A stretch of 64,000 bases of DNA from Chryseobacterium sp. IHB B 17019 (GTDB lineage: Bacteria; Bacteroidota; Bacteroidia; Flavobacteriales; Weeksellaceae). The notes below the pieces were generated by a model. The model made no database searches and was not told the DNA's origin. It worked only from the letters and a program-made list of their open reading frames with translations. Positions 52,450 to 61,591 of this stretch are shown here, piece by piece (within the stretch, counting starts at the first letter, position 1; every line of letters begins with the position of its first letter). The position numbers and the translations under genes were made by a program. Location of the stretch: the NCBI RefSeq assembly GCF_001456155.1, contig NZ_CP013293.1, forward strand, positions 434,001 through 498,000, written 5' to 3'.

Positions 52450-54387
52450 ATGAAAACAGAATCACAAAATATACTGAAAAGCCCTTCATTCCGTCCATCT
52501 CAGAATGCTGATGGAATCTCAGAAAATCATCACGCCGGAATCAACAGGCTGGTGAAGCTTTCCCTGGTCATCGAAGGCAAAGTCATTAAATATTATAAAC
52601 ATTTTAAGCTGGTTCAGAGCTCAAAACGTCATCATGAATTCAGTGTTACACTGGCCCACGATGCATTGGAAGACCGTCAGACCCACACGATGGAAGAAGC
52701 TAATAAATTCCTCGGAAAACGTCTTACTGCCGTAATTTCCTATAAAGATATTGATAACAGCCCGGAAAGAACTTTTGTGGGAGTTATCACAGGAGTAGGT
52801 TTCAGTCAGGAAAAAATGAGCCTCGGAAATATTGTTTTAACGGGGTACAGCCCGACAATTTTACTGGATGGAGCTCCTCATATTCAGAGCTTTGGAGGTG
52901 CATCTCCTGTGAATATGGGAATTATTGCCAATGAAGTCATAAAACAAGGTATAGATTCAAGCCGTTTTGATGTAAGGGTTGATACCAATGATTATTCTCA
53001 GATCATTTACAGCAGTCAATATGACGAAACACACTACAATTATCTGGCGAGAATGGCGGAAGCGTATGGCGAACAGTTTTATTATGACGGTGAAGTTCTT
53101 CATTTCGGAAAGCTTCCTCCTCAGAATAAACCAATTAAATTAACCTACGGAAGCAGCGCCAATGATATTAAAGTTGAATTAAAAGCGGTACACACAAAAC
53201 CGCAATTCTACGGATACAACAGCAGTAAAAATGAAAAATTGAAATCTGGAGAAACTCCGATTCAGCATGTAAGTGATCTGGCAAAAACGGCATATGCCCA
53301 CAATGATAAAATTTATAAAACTCCAGCTTTACAGGTTGCCCCAATCAAGGCATCAACCCATCTGGATGTAGAATATTCTCAAAAAAGCACATCCGGAAGC
53401 CAGGCAGTGAATGTATTTTCTTTATCGGGAAATACTACAGTGCCGTTTTTACATCCGGGTTGTGTGGTAGATGTTCAGATGCGCAAGCCTGACACCAATG
53501 AATCTTCTTATTTTACAAGAATTATGGTAACGGAAGTGTCTCATGAAATTGATACCATCGGCCATTATCACGGAAGTTTTGAAGGAATAGCTTCAGACAC
53601 AGGATTTTTACCGAAACCTGAGTTTAAAATTCCAAAAGCAGAACCTCAGATAGCAACGGTAATTTCCAATACAGACCCTGAAGGACAGGGAAGAGTGCAG
53701 GTAAGATTCGACTGGCAGACCAATGATACAACACATTTTATCAGAATGATGAGCCCCGATGCGGGAGGAACAGAGCTGGTAACCCAAAACAGAGGGTATG
53801 TAGCAATTCCGGAAGTGGGAGATCAGGTAATGGTAAATTTTGTTCACAGTCATCCTGACAGACCTTTTGTAATGGGAGGAATGTTTCATGGAGCTGTAGG
53901 TCTCGGCGGCGGCCCGGATAACAGAGTAAAATCCATCCAGACCAGAAGCGGACACAAAATAATTTTTACCGAGGATGAAAGCATTATCATCACTGATAAA
54001 TCTGGAAACGAAATTCACCTTGATACCACCGGAAGCAATATCACCATTACTGCCCCGGAAACCATGACCCTGAACTGTAAAAATATGAATATCAACGTAG
54101 GTATGAACATGACAACCAATGTCGGTATGAACAAATCAGACACTATCATGGCCAATCACACAGAAAGTGTAGGTTCTATGAAATATTTGACAACAGGAGC
54201 AGATTTCATGACAAATGTAGTAGGGAAAATGAGCCATTACGTAAAAGGTGACATGGAAGTGTATGGTGAAAAGGAACATAAATTAACAAGCCTTAAAGGA
54301 GTTGAAGTAAGCAGCCAGGGAAAGGTAGAGCATCACGCAGAAAAAGAAGTGCAAAATAATAGTGGCGAGAAATCTAAAAATCACTAA
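52450..54387 (+). CDS. tssI: VgrG spike protein, copy 1 (TssI)
   Basis: 645 residues. gp27-like part: INRLVKLSLVIEGKVIKYYK, KTHFKLVQSS and YNYLARMAEAYGEQFYYDGE. gp5 OB fold: IATVISNTDPEGQGRVQVRF, PEVGDQVMVNFVHSHPDRPF, VMGGMFHGAVG. The C-terminal needle has short beta repeats (MNINVGMNMTTNVGMN ... GEKEHKLTSLKGVEVSS). It forms a trimeric tip over Hcp. No extra catalytic domain is attached. The Tle1-type lipase gene follows 2 bases later, so this VgrG probably carries that effector. Confidence 0.95.
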   Translation: MKTESQNILKSPSFRPSQNADGISENHHAGINRLVKLSLVIEGKVIKYYKHFKLVQSSKRHHEFSVTLAHDALEDRQTHTMEEANKFLGKRLTAVISYKDIDNSPERTFVGVITGVGFSQEKMSLGNIVLTGYSPTILLDGAPHIQSFGGASPVNMGIIANEVIKQGIDSSRFDVRVDTNDYSQIIYSSQYDETHYNYLARMAEAYGEQFYYDGEVLHFGKLPPQNKPIKLTYGSSANDIKVELKAVHTKPQFYGYNSSKNEKLKSGETPIQHVSDLAKTAYAHNDKIYKTPALQVAPIKASTHLDVEYSQKSTSGSQAVNVFSLSGNTTVPFLHPGCVVDVQMRKPDTNESSYFTRIMVTEVSHEIDTIGHYHGSFEGIASDTGFLPKPEFKIPKAEPQIATVISNTDPEGQGRVQVRFDWQTNDTTHFIRMMSPDAGGTELVTQNRGYVAIPEVGDQVMVNFVHSHPDRPFVMGGMFHGAVGLGGGPDNRVKSIQTRSGHKIIFTEDESIIITDKSGNEIHLDTTGSNITITAPETMTLNCKNMNINVGMNMTTNVGMNKSDTIMANHTESVGSMKYLTTGADFMTNVVGKMSHYVKGDMEVYGEKEHKLTSLKGVEVSSQGKVEHHAEKEVQNNSGEKSKNH

Positions 54388-54389
54388 AA

Positions 54390-56030
54390 ATGAGCATCGA
54401 GTATTTTGTAGAAGGCAAAGCGATCACCCAGACAGGAGGTGATTATAAAACCTTTGCTAAAGAAGGAATCAATCATAATAGCACAGCAACAGTTGAGCAG
54501 AAAGGATTGGAAACGGGTGTCAGCTACAATGCGGCCCAGAAAATTCATCCCAATGATAAGCCTGTTAATACCATTGATGTAAGTCTGAATTTATTTTTTG
54601 ACGGAACATTAAACAATAAAACCAATACTCAGGCGGGACCACAACACTCTTCTTCCAATGGGAACGACAGCTATGCCAATGATTTTAGTAATGTAGCCAA
54701 AGGATATGATGCCATTGATTCTAATGCGCAGAATCAGGTTTCGTACTATGTGGAAGGGATAGGAACAGTTGACCTAAAATCGGATAATGATACTTTAGGC
54801 TTGCCGGTTCGCGGGGCGGGATTAGGAACCAGCGAAAGAGGAATTAAAGCAAAAGTAGTAAAAGGCTGCATCAAAGGAGCGGAAATTCTTCGGTCAAAAT
54901 TTTCAGGAAAAACTATTGATGTTCTCACTGTAAATGTCTACGGATTCAGCCGTGGAGCTGCTGCAGCACGTCATTTTTTGCACGTTGCAACCAATCCGGC
55001 CAATATGGAGCCTCTTTTTCAGAATCAGGTGATGATTTATCCGCCGGAATATTATGAAAAATCAAAAACTGAAGAAAATGTACAGCAGGAATTTGTGATT
55101 GATAAAGCAGATTCTCCACTTTTAAGCTATGGATATTTCGGGGCCTGTCTGCTGAGGAATAATCTTGTCATCAATAAAATTAAGTTCAATTTTGTAGGAT
55201 TATACGATACTGTTGCATCTTATGGAGCCAATCATAAAGGAACTTCACTTTTCGGATTGAGTATTATTGATGATGATTCAAAACAATTAGGCTTAAATGC
55301 TGTTAAAAACGGAGCTTTCGTCCTACAGATTGCCTCATCGGATGAATACAGGGACAATTTCAGCCTTACCAATATTGAAAGTGCGGGGATTAAAGGCTTA
55401 CAATTAACCTTACCCGGAGTACATTCCGATATCGGAGGCGGATATGTGAATAATGCTGAAGAAAAAGTTTTGTTATACAGAAATGAAAGCAGCAGGACAG
55501 AATGCGACAGGTTCAGGGAGATTTTAATCGAAGAAGGATGGTTTTATCCTGAAGAAATCCGGGTGGAAATGGAAAGTCCGCACATTCATGATGTAGATCC
55601 TCAGTACAAGCTTTGGGGGACAAGAAAGGTATCAAATGAGTACAACAAAGTTTCGTTATACCACATGTTTGAATATTCTAAACAGTTTGATGTAAAATAC
55701 GACGGAAATCTCGAAAGTGATCATAAAATTAAAGATGCTTTCATACAAAACGTCGGGAGTCAGCTGATCAATTATATCGCAAAATGCAACAATTGCAGGA
55801 ATGAATATGTGAAAAATCATAATGAAGGCAAAAAACCTTCTCCGGCACAATATATCAAAGAATCCAAAGAGTTTTCTTACCTTGATTCCGGAATAAGTGA
55901 CGAAGATCTCAAAAAACTCAGACATACTTATCTCCACTGGTCTGCAAATATGGCGACCTTCGGGATGGGGCCGAGAGTATCAGGAGCCAGACCTGCATCT
56001 GAACGCAAAAGGTATATATTAAATGGATAA
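54390..56030 (+). CDS. Tle1-type T6SS lipase effector (DUF2235)
   Basis: 546 residues. The DUF2235 alpha/beta-hydrolase domain starts at DVSLNLFFDGTLNNK. The nucleophile motif is GFSRGA with Ser187; the conserved acid and His lie in LPGVHSDIGGGY (His345, Asp347). In the Tle1 family these residues hydrolyse phospholipids. The gene has no signal peptide and sits between vgrG and a DUF2931 lipoprotein gene, the typical Tle1 effector-immunity order. The first 40 residues (EGKAITQTGGDYKTFAKEGI) are likely the VgrG-docking part. Activity against phospholipids is inferred from family knowledge. Confidence 0.88.
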   Translation: MSIEYFVEGKAITQTGGDYKTFAKEGINHNSTATVEQKGLETGVSYNAAQKIHPNDKPVNTIDVSLNLFFDGTLNNKTNTQAGPQHSSSNGNDSYANDFSNVAKGYDAIDSNAQNQVSYYVEGIGTVDLKSDNDTLGLPVRGAGLGTSERGIKAKVVKGCIKGAEILRSKFSGKTIDVLTVNVYGFSRGAAAARHFLHVATNPANMEPLFQNQVMIYPPEYYEKSKTEENVQQEFVIDKADSPLLSYGYFGACLLRNNLVINKIKFNFVGLYDTVASYGANHKGTSLFGLSIIDDDSKQLGLNAVKNGAFVLQIASSDEYRDNFSLTNIESAGIKGLQLTLPGVHSDIGGGYVNNAEEKVLLYRNESSRTECDRFREILIEEGWFYPEEIRVEMESPHIHDVDPQYKLWGTRKVSNEYNKVSLYHMFEYSKQFDVKYDGNLESDHKIKDAFIQNVGSQLINYIAKCNNCRNEYVKNHNEGKKPSPAQYIKESKEFSYLDSGISDEDLKKLRHTYLHWSANMATFGMGPRVSGARPASERKRYILNG

Positions 56031-57099
56031 ACTAAAAATTTTTATTTTCTTACTGGGAATGCTCCAGCTTACTAACTGTCAGGATATGAAGAAAAATGAC
56101 ATGCCTTTACCTACTTATAATGTACAGATTTCGCACCCTGGTAATCAATATCTGGTGACCCCGGTTGAAGATCAGATTATTACCCTGGAAAATGTACCCT
56201 CCCATTTGCCTTACGGAAGTTCATCGGGAACCTGGGGAGATTCGGGAAAAGGTTTTACAGAACAGAGTGGGACGCCGGTTGGTGCAGATATTGTCTATTT
56301 TTCAAGGTATGAAGATACTTTTTATCACCTGAAGGCAGAATTTCCAAAGGATAAAATCAAGGATCTCGTTCAAAGAGCCTATGCAACCAATGAATCCAAA
56401 TCTTCTGATGAACCTTTGAAAGAATTCATCAACAGAAAAGATCAGCCGGATTATGATGAAAAATACAATAAGCTGGGAATGGCTTATGACAAATTTACAG
56501 ACCTTATTTTTGGTTTTGCACCAAAGGGAATGGTCGTTGTCTGGCTGCGTTTCGGGTATACGCAGATCGAGCTTGGAGAGTTTAAAGCTGAGGTAGTAAA
56601 AGACGATAAAAAATATGCAGATAAACTATTCTCTAAAATTTCGCAAACAAGAGACGAAATCAAGCAGAAAATGTTCATTGCCGATGCTTCACCATTGATG
56701 TGGGACAAATACAGGACCCGTTACAAATGGACTCCGACAGTAGTTTCAGAAAATAAAGGTTTCAGATTATTCAACATCCTCACCGAATATTATAATGGTG
56801 AAAGAGAAGGTATGCTTCGTCCATGGGTACAAAATCCGCCAATGAAAGAAAGGGCGCTTCCAAGGGAGATTTCTTTTTTCTGGGAAACAGGAAACGGGGA
56901 AGCTTTCGAAGGCCGTGCTTTTTTTAATTGGGCTGAAACCGATGATCAATTTGAAAATGCAGGTGAAAATTTTAAATTAGAATTAAAAATCGCTTCAGAT
57001 AACAAAAGTTTTGATGTTCTTTTAATGGGACATCCTATAAAAATCGACAGTACAAGGATATATCCAAGTAATTTTACTTTTAAAGATTCTTATAAATAA
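56023..57099 (+). CDS. DUF2931 lipoprotein, immunity to the Tle1-type lipase
   Basis: 358 residues. Lipobox LQLTNCQD at about residues 14-21. The mature protein has the DUF2931 pattern: VYFSRYEDTFYHLKAEFPKD, then VVVWLRFGYTQIELGEF. DUF2931 lipoproteins occur next to Tle1 effectors and act as immunity proteins in the periplasm. The gene overlaps the effector by 8 bases, so both are made together. It ends with a clear terminator at 57124-57160, which closes this effector unit. Confidence 0.85.
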   Translation: MDKLKIFIFLLGMLQLTNCQDMKKNDMPLPTYNVQISHPGNQYLVTPVEDQIITLENVPSHLPYGSSSGTWGDSGKGFTEQSGTPVGADIVYFSRYEDTFYHLKAEFPKDKIKDLVQRAYATNESKSSDEPLKEFINRKDQPDYDEKYNKLGMAYDKFTDLIFGFAPKGMVVVWLRFGYTQIELGEFKAEVVKDDKKYADKLFSKISQTRDEIKQKMFIADASPLMWDKYRTRYKWTPTVVSENKGFRLFNILTEYYNGEREGMLRPWVQNPPMKERALPREISFFWETGNGEAFEGRAFFNWAETDDQFENAGENFKLELKIASDNKSFDVLLMGHPIKIDSTRIYPSNFTFKDSYK

Positions 57100-57123
57100 C
57101 AGAGCTCCCGTAACTTTTTAAAT

Positions 57124-57160
57124 AAAAAATCCGTTAAATTTATATTTATCGGATTTTTTT
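57124..57160 (+). terminator. Terminator after the lipase immunity gene
   Basis: AAAAAATCCG (57124-57133), loop of 16, CGGATTTTTT (57150-57159) followed by T. A standard bidirectional terminator. Confidence 0.75.
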
Positions 57161-57289
57161 TGGTTGAAAATTGAATTAACACATTGGTAGTTAATGTTTT
57201 ATATTAAATATCAATTTTAAGTGAAATAATATTGTCGTTATTCATAATAATGATATATTAGTATTCTAAAAACTAAAACCATCAAAATC

Positions 57290-57379
57290 ATGAAACTGAA
57301 AACTTTAGCACATTTGACTTGTCCTACAAGTAATTTAAGTACAAATATTTTTCATCTAATCCATAATGAAATAATATGA
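57290..57379 (+). CDS. 29-codon ORF coupled to the terpene synthase gene
   Basis: MKLKTLAHLTCPTSNLSTNI followed by FHLIHNEII and TGA. The stop overlaps the next ATG as ATGA (57376-57379), the arrangement of translational coupling. The start context (ACCATCAAAATC before ATG) is typical for genes in this phylum. The peptide has a basic start and Cys/Thr/Ser residues in the middle; a leader peptide, a small regulator or a remnant are all possible. No family known. Confidence 0.45.
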   Translation: MKLKTLAHLTCPTSNLSTNIFHLIHNEII

Positions 57380-58356
57380 AAGCTGTACTTCTTAAGCTTA
57401 ATTACCCTTTCTCTTATGGGGTAAACCCATTTATTGAAGAAATCAATGAGGATGCCCTTGATTGGGCAAAAAAATTTAATCTGCTTCCTTCCGAAGAATC
57501 TGCAAAGCAATTTGATGAAGGGAAACTAAACTGGTTTTCGGCAAGACTATACCCTACCGCAGATCCCGAGGGTTTATTCCTGACTTGCTGCTGGACCACA
57601 TTATTTTTTTTAGCTGACGATATCTGTGATAAAGTACCTGTAGGCCAACAGAAAGCCTATGTAGAAGGGCTTTATAAAACGTGTATGGATATTTTGCAGA
57701 ATGAACCTGTATCATTTGAAAAAGATAATGTTTTTGAGGCCTGCTTTGTAGATTTATGGCAACGCTTTAAGCAAAGGGCAGACTCAGAGTGGCTCACATG
57801 GTATATTCAGGAAATGAAAGACTATTTTGAGGCCTGGATTCAGGAAGCCGAACATTTAGATCACAATGAATATTTTCAGTTGGAAGATTTTTTACATCAG
57901 CGTCCTTATTTTTCTGGCGGGCGTGTATGTCTTTCTATGGTCTCGCTAGCAACTAAGTTTCATTTGCCCCACTATATATACCAAAACCCGGTGGTGCAGG
58001 AGCTTATGCATATCGCCGCTAGTGTCCCCGCATTAGCCAATGAGCTACATTCTTTAGGTAAAGAGTTAAAGGCTGAAAATCGTATTAGTAATCTGATTTC
58101 CCTACTAAGGGAAGCCAGACAACTTACATTTTCGTCAGCTATTGATGAAATACTCGATATTCATAATAAGGCTTTGGTCAGGTTTCAAGAGTTAAAATTA
58201 CAATTACCTTCTGTAGATCCTCAAACGGACAGTGAGCTTTTACGCTATGTACAAGCTCTAGAAGCAATGTCAAGCGGCAACCATGAATGGGCAATGAACG
58301 ATACTAATCGTTATTACGATACCTTCTCCTTTTCGGATATGGACTATGAACAGTAA
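57376..58356 (+). CDS. Class I terpene synthase
   Basis: 326 residues, the bacterial class I length. All diagnostic motifs are present: Asp81-Asp82-x-x-Asp85 (FFLADDICDK), the pyrophosphate-sensor Arg176 exactly 46 residues before the NSE triad, the NSE motif NELHSLGKE (Asn222, Ser226, Glu230, with Glu instead of Asp at the second position), and the C-terminal RY pair Arg312-Tyr313. It binds Mg2+ and a prenyl diphosphate and cyclises it to a sesqui- or diterpene; the chain length is not readable. It lies inside the T6SS effector region between two terminated units. Related enzymes are known from Chryseobacterium. No P450 or prenyltransferase is adjacent. Confidence 0.9.
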   Translation: MKAVLLKLNYPFSYGVNPFIEEINEDALDWAKKFNLLPSEESAKQFDEGKLNWFSARLYPTADPEGLFLTCCWTTLFFLADDICDKVPVGQQKAYVEGLYKTCMDILQNEPVSFEKDNVFEACFVDLWQRFKQRADSEWLTWYIQEMKDYFEAWIQEAEHLDHNEYFQLEDFLHQRPYFSGGRVCLSMVSLATKFHLPHYIYQNPVVQELMHIAASVPALANELHSLGKELKAENRISNLISLLREARQLTFSSAIDEILDIHNKALVRFQELKLQLPSVDPQTDSELLRYVQALEAMSSGNHEWAMNDTNRYYDTFSFSDMDYEQ

Positions 58357-58618
58357 TTTTTTAGTAGGAACCAGATTTTGCCATTGTAATTACAGCCCAG
58401 CAGTATTATTTGATAGGAATATTAATAATTACGTTAGCATTATACAATGCATAGCGGGTTAATAATATTATATTAAATGTTAATAATCATTAAAATTATC
58501 TTAATTAATTATTAATATTTCCCATTATAGTGTGAAAATATAGTTGAGTTATCGTGATTTTATTGTTGTTAATTTATTGGTTGTTAGTTGTTTATATATG
58601 TAATTATTTCCCTTTATA
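58357..58618. other. AT-rich gap between the terpene synthase and hcp-2 control region
   Basis: No gene or clear terminator was seen in this AT-rich segment (poly-AT steps such as TTATTAATATTATA). It separates the terpene synthase gene from the hcp-2 promoter region. Confidence 0.4.
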
Positions 58619-58709
58619 GTAGAATTACTACAACAAATCGTAGTATTACTACAAAAAATAAAATTAATATTTAAAAGCTTTCAGGTTAAAAATATGAAGT
58701 CTATCTTTG
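58619..58709 (+). promoter_or_regulatory. hcp-2 control region: tandem inverted repeats and -7 box
   Basis: GTAGAATTACTAC (58619-58631) and GTAGTATTACTAC (58640-58652), again 21 bases apart, are followed by TATCTTTG (58702-58709). The distances from repeat 2 to the ATG (109 bases) and from -7 box to ATG (53 bases) are the same as in hcp-1, although the DNA between the elements has diverged. This is strong evidence of function. Confidence 0.78.
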
Positions 58710-58761
58710 ACTCAACAAAATCACCAAATCACAAAATATTAACGATTAAAATTTACAAATC

Positions 58762-59172
58762 ATGGCAGCAAATTCAAGAGGAATCTTAAAATTCAACGGC
58801 GGCGAAGGTCTAAAATTATTAAAGCTAAACTACAGCGTATCAAGATCTACAGATGTTTCTGGTAGAGTAGCTTCAGACCCTTCAAACGCTCTTATCAAAC
58901 TTACAGTGGAAGCTACTGAAAAATCTGACATCCTTGAAAGCTTATTAAACGGAAAATACAAGCCTACCACAGGTGAAGTTACATTCAACAAATCTCACGA
59001 AGAAGGTACTTTAATTACTTTGACTTGGGAAAACGGATATGTAATCCAACACGAAGTAGACTTCGATGCTGTAGACGAAAACAGTATGTTGATCAGCTTC
59101 ATCGTAAGCGCTGAAACGATCGACTACGGAAATTCGAAATACGCAGGTCTGTGGCCTGGAGGTAGTAACTAA
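58762..59172 (+). CDS. tssD: Hcp tube protein, copy 2 (TssD)
   Basis: 136 residues, nearly identical to hcp-1 except Q19L, E to D in HEVDFDAV, and the C-terminus (TIDYGNSKYAGLWPGGSN). The 5' part of the gene shows many synonymous changes against copy 1, so the protein is under selection and the duplication is not recent. It lies before the second VgrG unit. Having two nearly equal Hcp genes may ensure enough subunits or allow cargo-specific interaction at the variable C-terminus. Confidence 0.95.
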   Translation: MAANSRGILKFNGGEGLKLLKLNYSVSRSTDVSGRVASDPSNALIKLTVEATEKSDILESLLNGKYKPTTGEVTFNKSHEEGTLITLTWENGYVIQHEVDFDAVDENSMLISFIVSAETIDYGNSKYAGLWPGGSN

Positions 59173-59207
59173 AAACTACAATCATCTTAGTAAAAATAAA
59201 ATTGGTT

Positions 59208-59254
59208 ACAGAATAGTGCAGCTCTTTCACAGAGTCAGCTATTCTGTTTTTTTC
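59208..59254 (+). terminator. Terminator after hcp-2
   Basis: ACAGAATAG (59208-59216) pairs with CTATTCTGT (59239-59247), then T7. An internal GCTCT/AGAG stem extends it. Confidence 0.75.
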
Positions 59255-59409
59255 TTTTTTGAAACTAAATTATTTCAAAATTTTAAATTTAAATGATTGT
59301 AAAATCAATAATAAAATTAAAGTTTGACTAATAGAAATTTATTTGATTTTTTATCGAATAAATTTTAGCATTTAAAACAAAACACACCAAATTATCAAAA
59401 TTTAAGGCT

Positions 59410-61575
59410 ATGTTTCAGGATGACAATACGCCAAAAGTGCCTTCTTCAGGAAAATCTTCCATGACAAAACAGGTCGGGGAAATGAAAGAAATGGCCAAAA
59501 ACCAGGCGATAAGCAAGGCTTCAGAAAAAATTCAGCAGAAAACAAGTGGAACTGTTCAAAAAGCAACTCAAAAGCTGGCTCAGGCACAGGCTTATACAGG
59601 TGTTGTTCAGGGCGCATCCGGAATGCTGATGAATCAAAAACTACAGCCCAATACGCCCACTCTAGTTAAAGATAAAGTCTGGTCTCAGCAGCCGACTTCA
59701 AAAATACACAATGCAAAAGCAATTCCCGAAAGCCAGATTCAGGGTATCAACCGTGTGGTGAAGCTCGATATTGTAGTAGAAGGAAAAGCAGTAAAGCATT
59801 TTAAACATTTTCAGTTAAAACAAAGTGCAACCAGACACCATGAGTTCAGCATTACGCTGGCTCACGACACATTAGGAAGTGCAGAAAATCACAATCTGGA
59901 AGAAGCCCAGAATTTTCTTGGCAAAAGAATAACCGTAGTTTTCAAATATAAAGACGTTGAAGACGGCCCGGAAAGGAGTTTCGTGGGAGTCATCACGGAA
60001 GTTGGCTTCAGCCAGGAAAAAGGCAGCTTGGGAAATATCGTTCTCACAGGCAATAGTCCTACGATTCTTTTAGATTCTGCCCCGCATATCCAAAGTTTTG
60101 GAGGCACGCAGGAAATCAGCTTAAACAGTATTGCAGATCAGGTCATAAAAGAAGGTCTGGGACAGGGAAAATTTGATGTCAGAGTAGATGCTCAGCACGG
60201 CAATGTTTCCTACAGCTCACAATACGAAGAAACGCATTACAACTATCTGGCGAGAATGGCAGAAGCGTATGGCGAACAGTTTTATTACGATGGCGAAGTC
60301 CTTCATTTCGGAAAGTTACCACCACAGGAAAAACCTGTGAAATTAACGTATGGAAGCAGTGTTAATGATGTTAGAATCAGAATGAAAGCACAGCATGTCA
60401 ATCCAAGTTTCTACGGCTACAACAGCAGTAAAAACGAAAAACTGACTACCGGAAGCTCAAAAATTTCCCATACTTCAGATATTGCAAAACGCGCTTATGA
60501 AATTTCAGAAAAAACCTTTACAACACCTTCATTAAGGGTTGCCCCAATCAAGGCATCATCTTTCATGGATGTGGAAACTTCCCAAAAAGGAACGGCAGGA
60601 AGCAAGGCTTCTGATGTTTTTGTAACCTCCGGAAATACAACGGTTCCGTTTTTATATCCGGGCTGCATTGCAGATATTGAAATGCGGAAAACCGACAGCA
60701 GCGAAACCTCTTATTTCACCAAATTAATGATCACGGAAGTAAACCATGAAGTGGATGCAAGAGGTTATTACACAGGGACTTTCGATGCCATTGCTTCAGA
60801 TACGGGCTTTATTCCCAGACCGGAATTTCAGACTCCGAAAGCGGATGCACAGTTTGCAAAAGTAATTTCAAATACAGATCCTTTAAATCAGGGAAGAGTT
60901 CAGGTTCAGTTTGACTGGCAAAACGGCTCTACCACTACAGAATACATCCGTGTAATGACTCCAGACGGCGGTGGAAGCGAAAAAGTAAGCAAAAACCGTG
61001 GCTTTATGGCTGTTCCGGAAGTTGGGGATCAGGTGGTCGTAAATTTTGCACATCAGCATCCTGACAGGCCTTTTGTCATGGGAGGAATGTTCCACGGCGG
61101 AGTTGGCGGAGGCGGTGGGGCCGGAAATAATATTAAAAGTTTAAGCAGCAAAAGCGGTCATACCATCAGTCTCGACGACGGCGGTGGAATGACGGTTGTA
61201 GATAAAGATCAAAACTCCGTTTTTCTCGACGGAGCCGGAAATATAAGTGTTACCAGTAAGATTACCATTACCATGACGTGCGGTCAGAGCTCGATTTTCA
61301 TGGATAAGGATGGAAATATCCAAATCAAAGGAAAAGAAATATTTGTTCAAGGCGATAACATTGGTGTTGCAGGAACGGCGAGCATTGGCATGGGCGTAGG
61401 TCCGGAAGGTGGAGATCCTACTTCGGGAATCGGTATTGAACCCACTACACTGGATGTAGGAACTACAACGCTTTCCATGGGAGCAAAAACCGAAGCGAAT
61501 CTGAGCAGTGCAAAGATCAACATCGGAGGTGGAAGCGAAACCAATATCGTAAGTGGAACTGTAAAACTGAATTAA
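59410..61575 (+). CDS. tssI: VgrG spike protein, copy 2 with N-terminal extension (TssI)
   Basis: 721 residues. About 110 residues longer at the N-terminus than copy 1: a Gln/Lys/Ala-rich, probably helical region (MTKQVGEMKEMAKNQAISKA; QKATQKLAQAQAYTG). After INRVVKLDIVVEGK the gp27 part and OB fold follow copy 1 (YNYLARMAEAYGEQFYYDGE; VISNTDPLNQGRVQVQF; HQHPDRPFVMGGMFHGG). The C-terminal needle differs completely (ITITMTCGQSSIFMDKDGNI; EGGDPTSGIGIEPTTLDVG). The extension and tip suggest it docks another effector, likely the PAAR/Rhs-type protein two genes downstream. Confidence 0.93.
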   Translation: MFQDDNTPKVPSSGKSSMTKQVGEMKEMAKNQAISKASEKIQQKTSGTVQKATQKLAQAQAYTGVVQGASGMLMNQKLQPNTPTLVKDKVWSQQPTSKIHNAKAIPESQIQGINRVVKLDIVVEGKAVKHFKHFQLKQSATRHHEFSITLAHDTLGSAENHNLEEAQNFLGKRITVVFKYKDVEDGPERSFVGVITEVGFSQEKGSLGNIVLTGNSPTILLDSAPHIQSFGGTQEISLNSIADQVIKEGLGQGKFDVRVDAQHGNVSYSSQYEETHYNYLARMAEAYGEQFYYDGEVLHFGKLPPQEKPVKLTYGSSVNDVRIRMKAQHVNPSFYGYNSSKNEKLTTGSSKISHTSDIAKRAYEISEKTFTTPSLRVAPIKASSFMDVETSQKGTAGSKASDVFVTSGNTTVPFLYPGCIADIEMRKTDSSETSYFTKLMITEVNHEVDARGYYTGTFDAIASDTGFIPRPEFQTPKADAQFAKVISNTDPLNQGRVQVQFDWQNGSTTTEYIRVMTPDGGGSEKVSKNRGFMAVPEVGDQVVVNFAHQHPDRPFVMGGMFHGGVGGGGGAGNNIKSLSSKSGHTISLDDGGGMTVVDKDQNSVFLDGAGNISVTSKITITMTCGQSSIFMDKDGNIQIKGKEIFVQGDNIGVAGTASIGMGVGPEGGDPTSGIGIEPTTLDVGTTTLSMGAKTEANLSSAKINIGGGSETNIVSGTVKLN

Positions 61576-61591
61576 ATTTAATTTAAAACTA

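Noticed and set aside
48284..59172. Idea that the two hcp genes flank a transposable composite unit
   Set aside because: The genes have many synonymous differences and no transposase or terminal repeats; a duplicated T6SS component explains them better.
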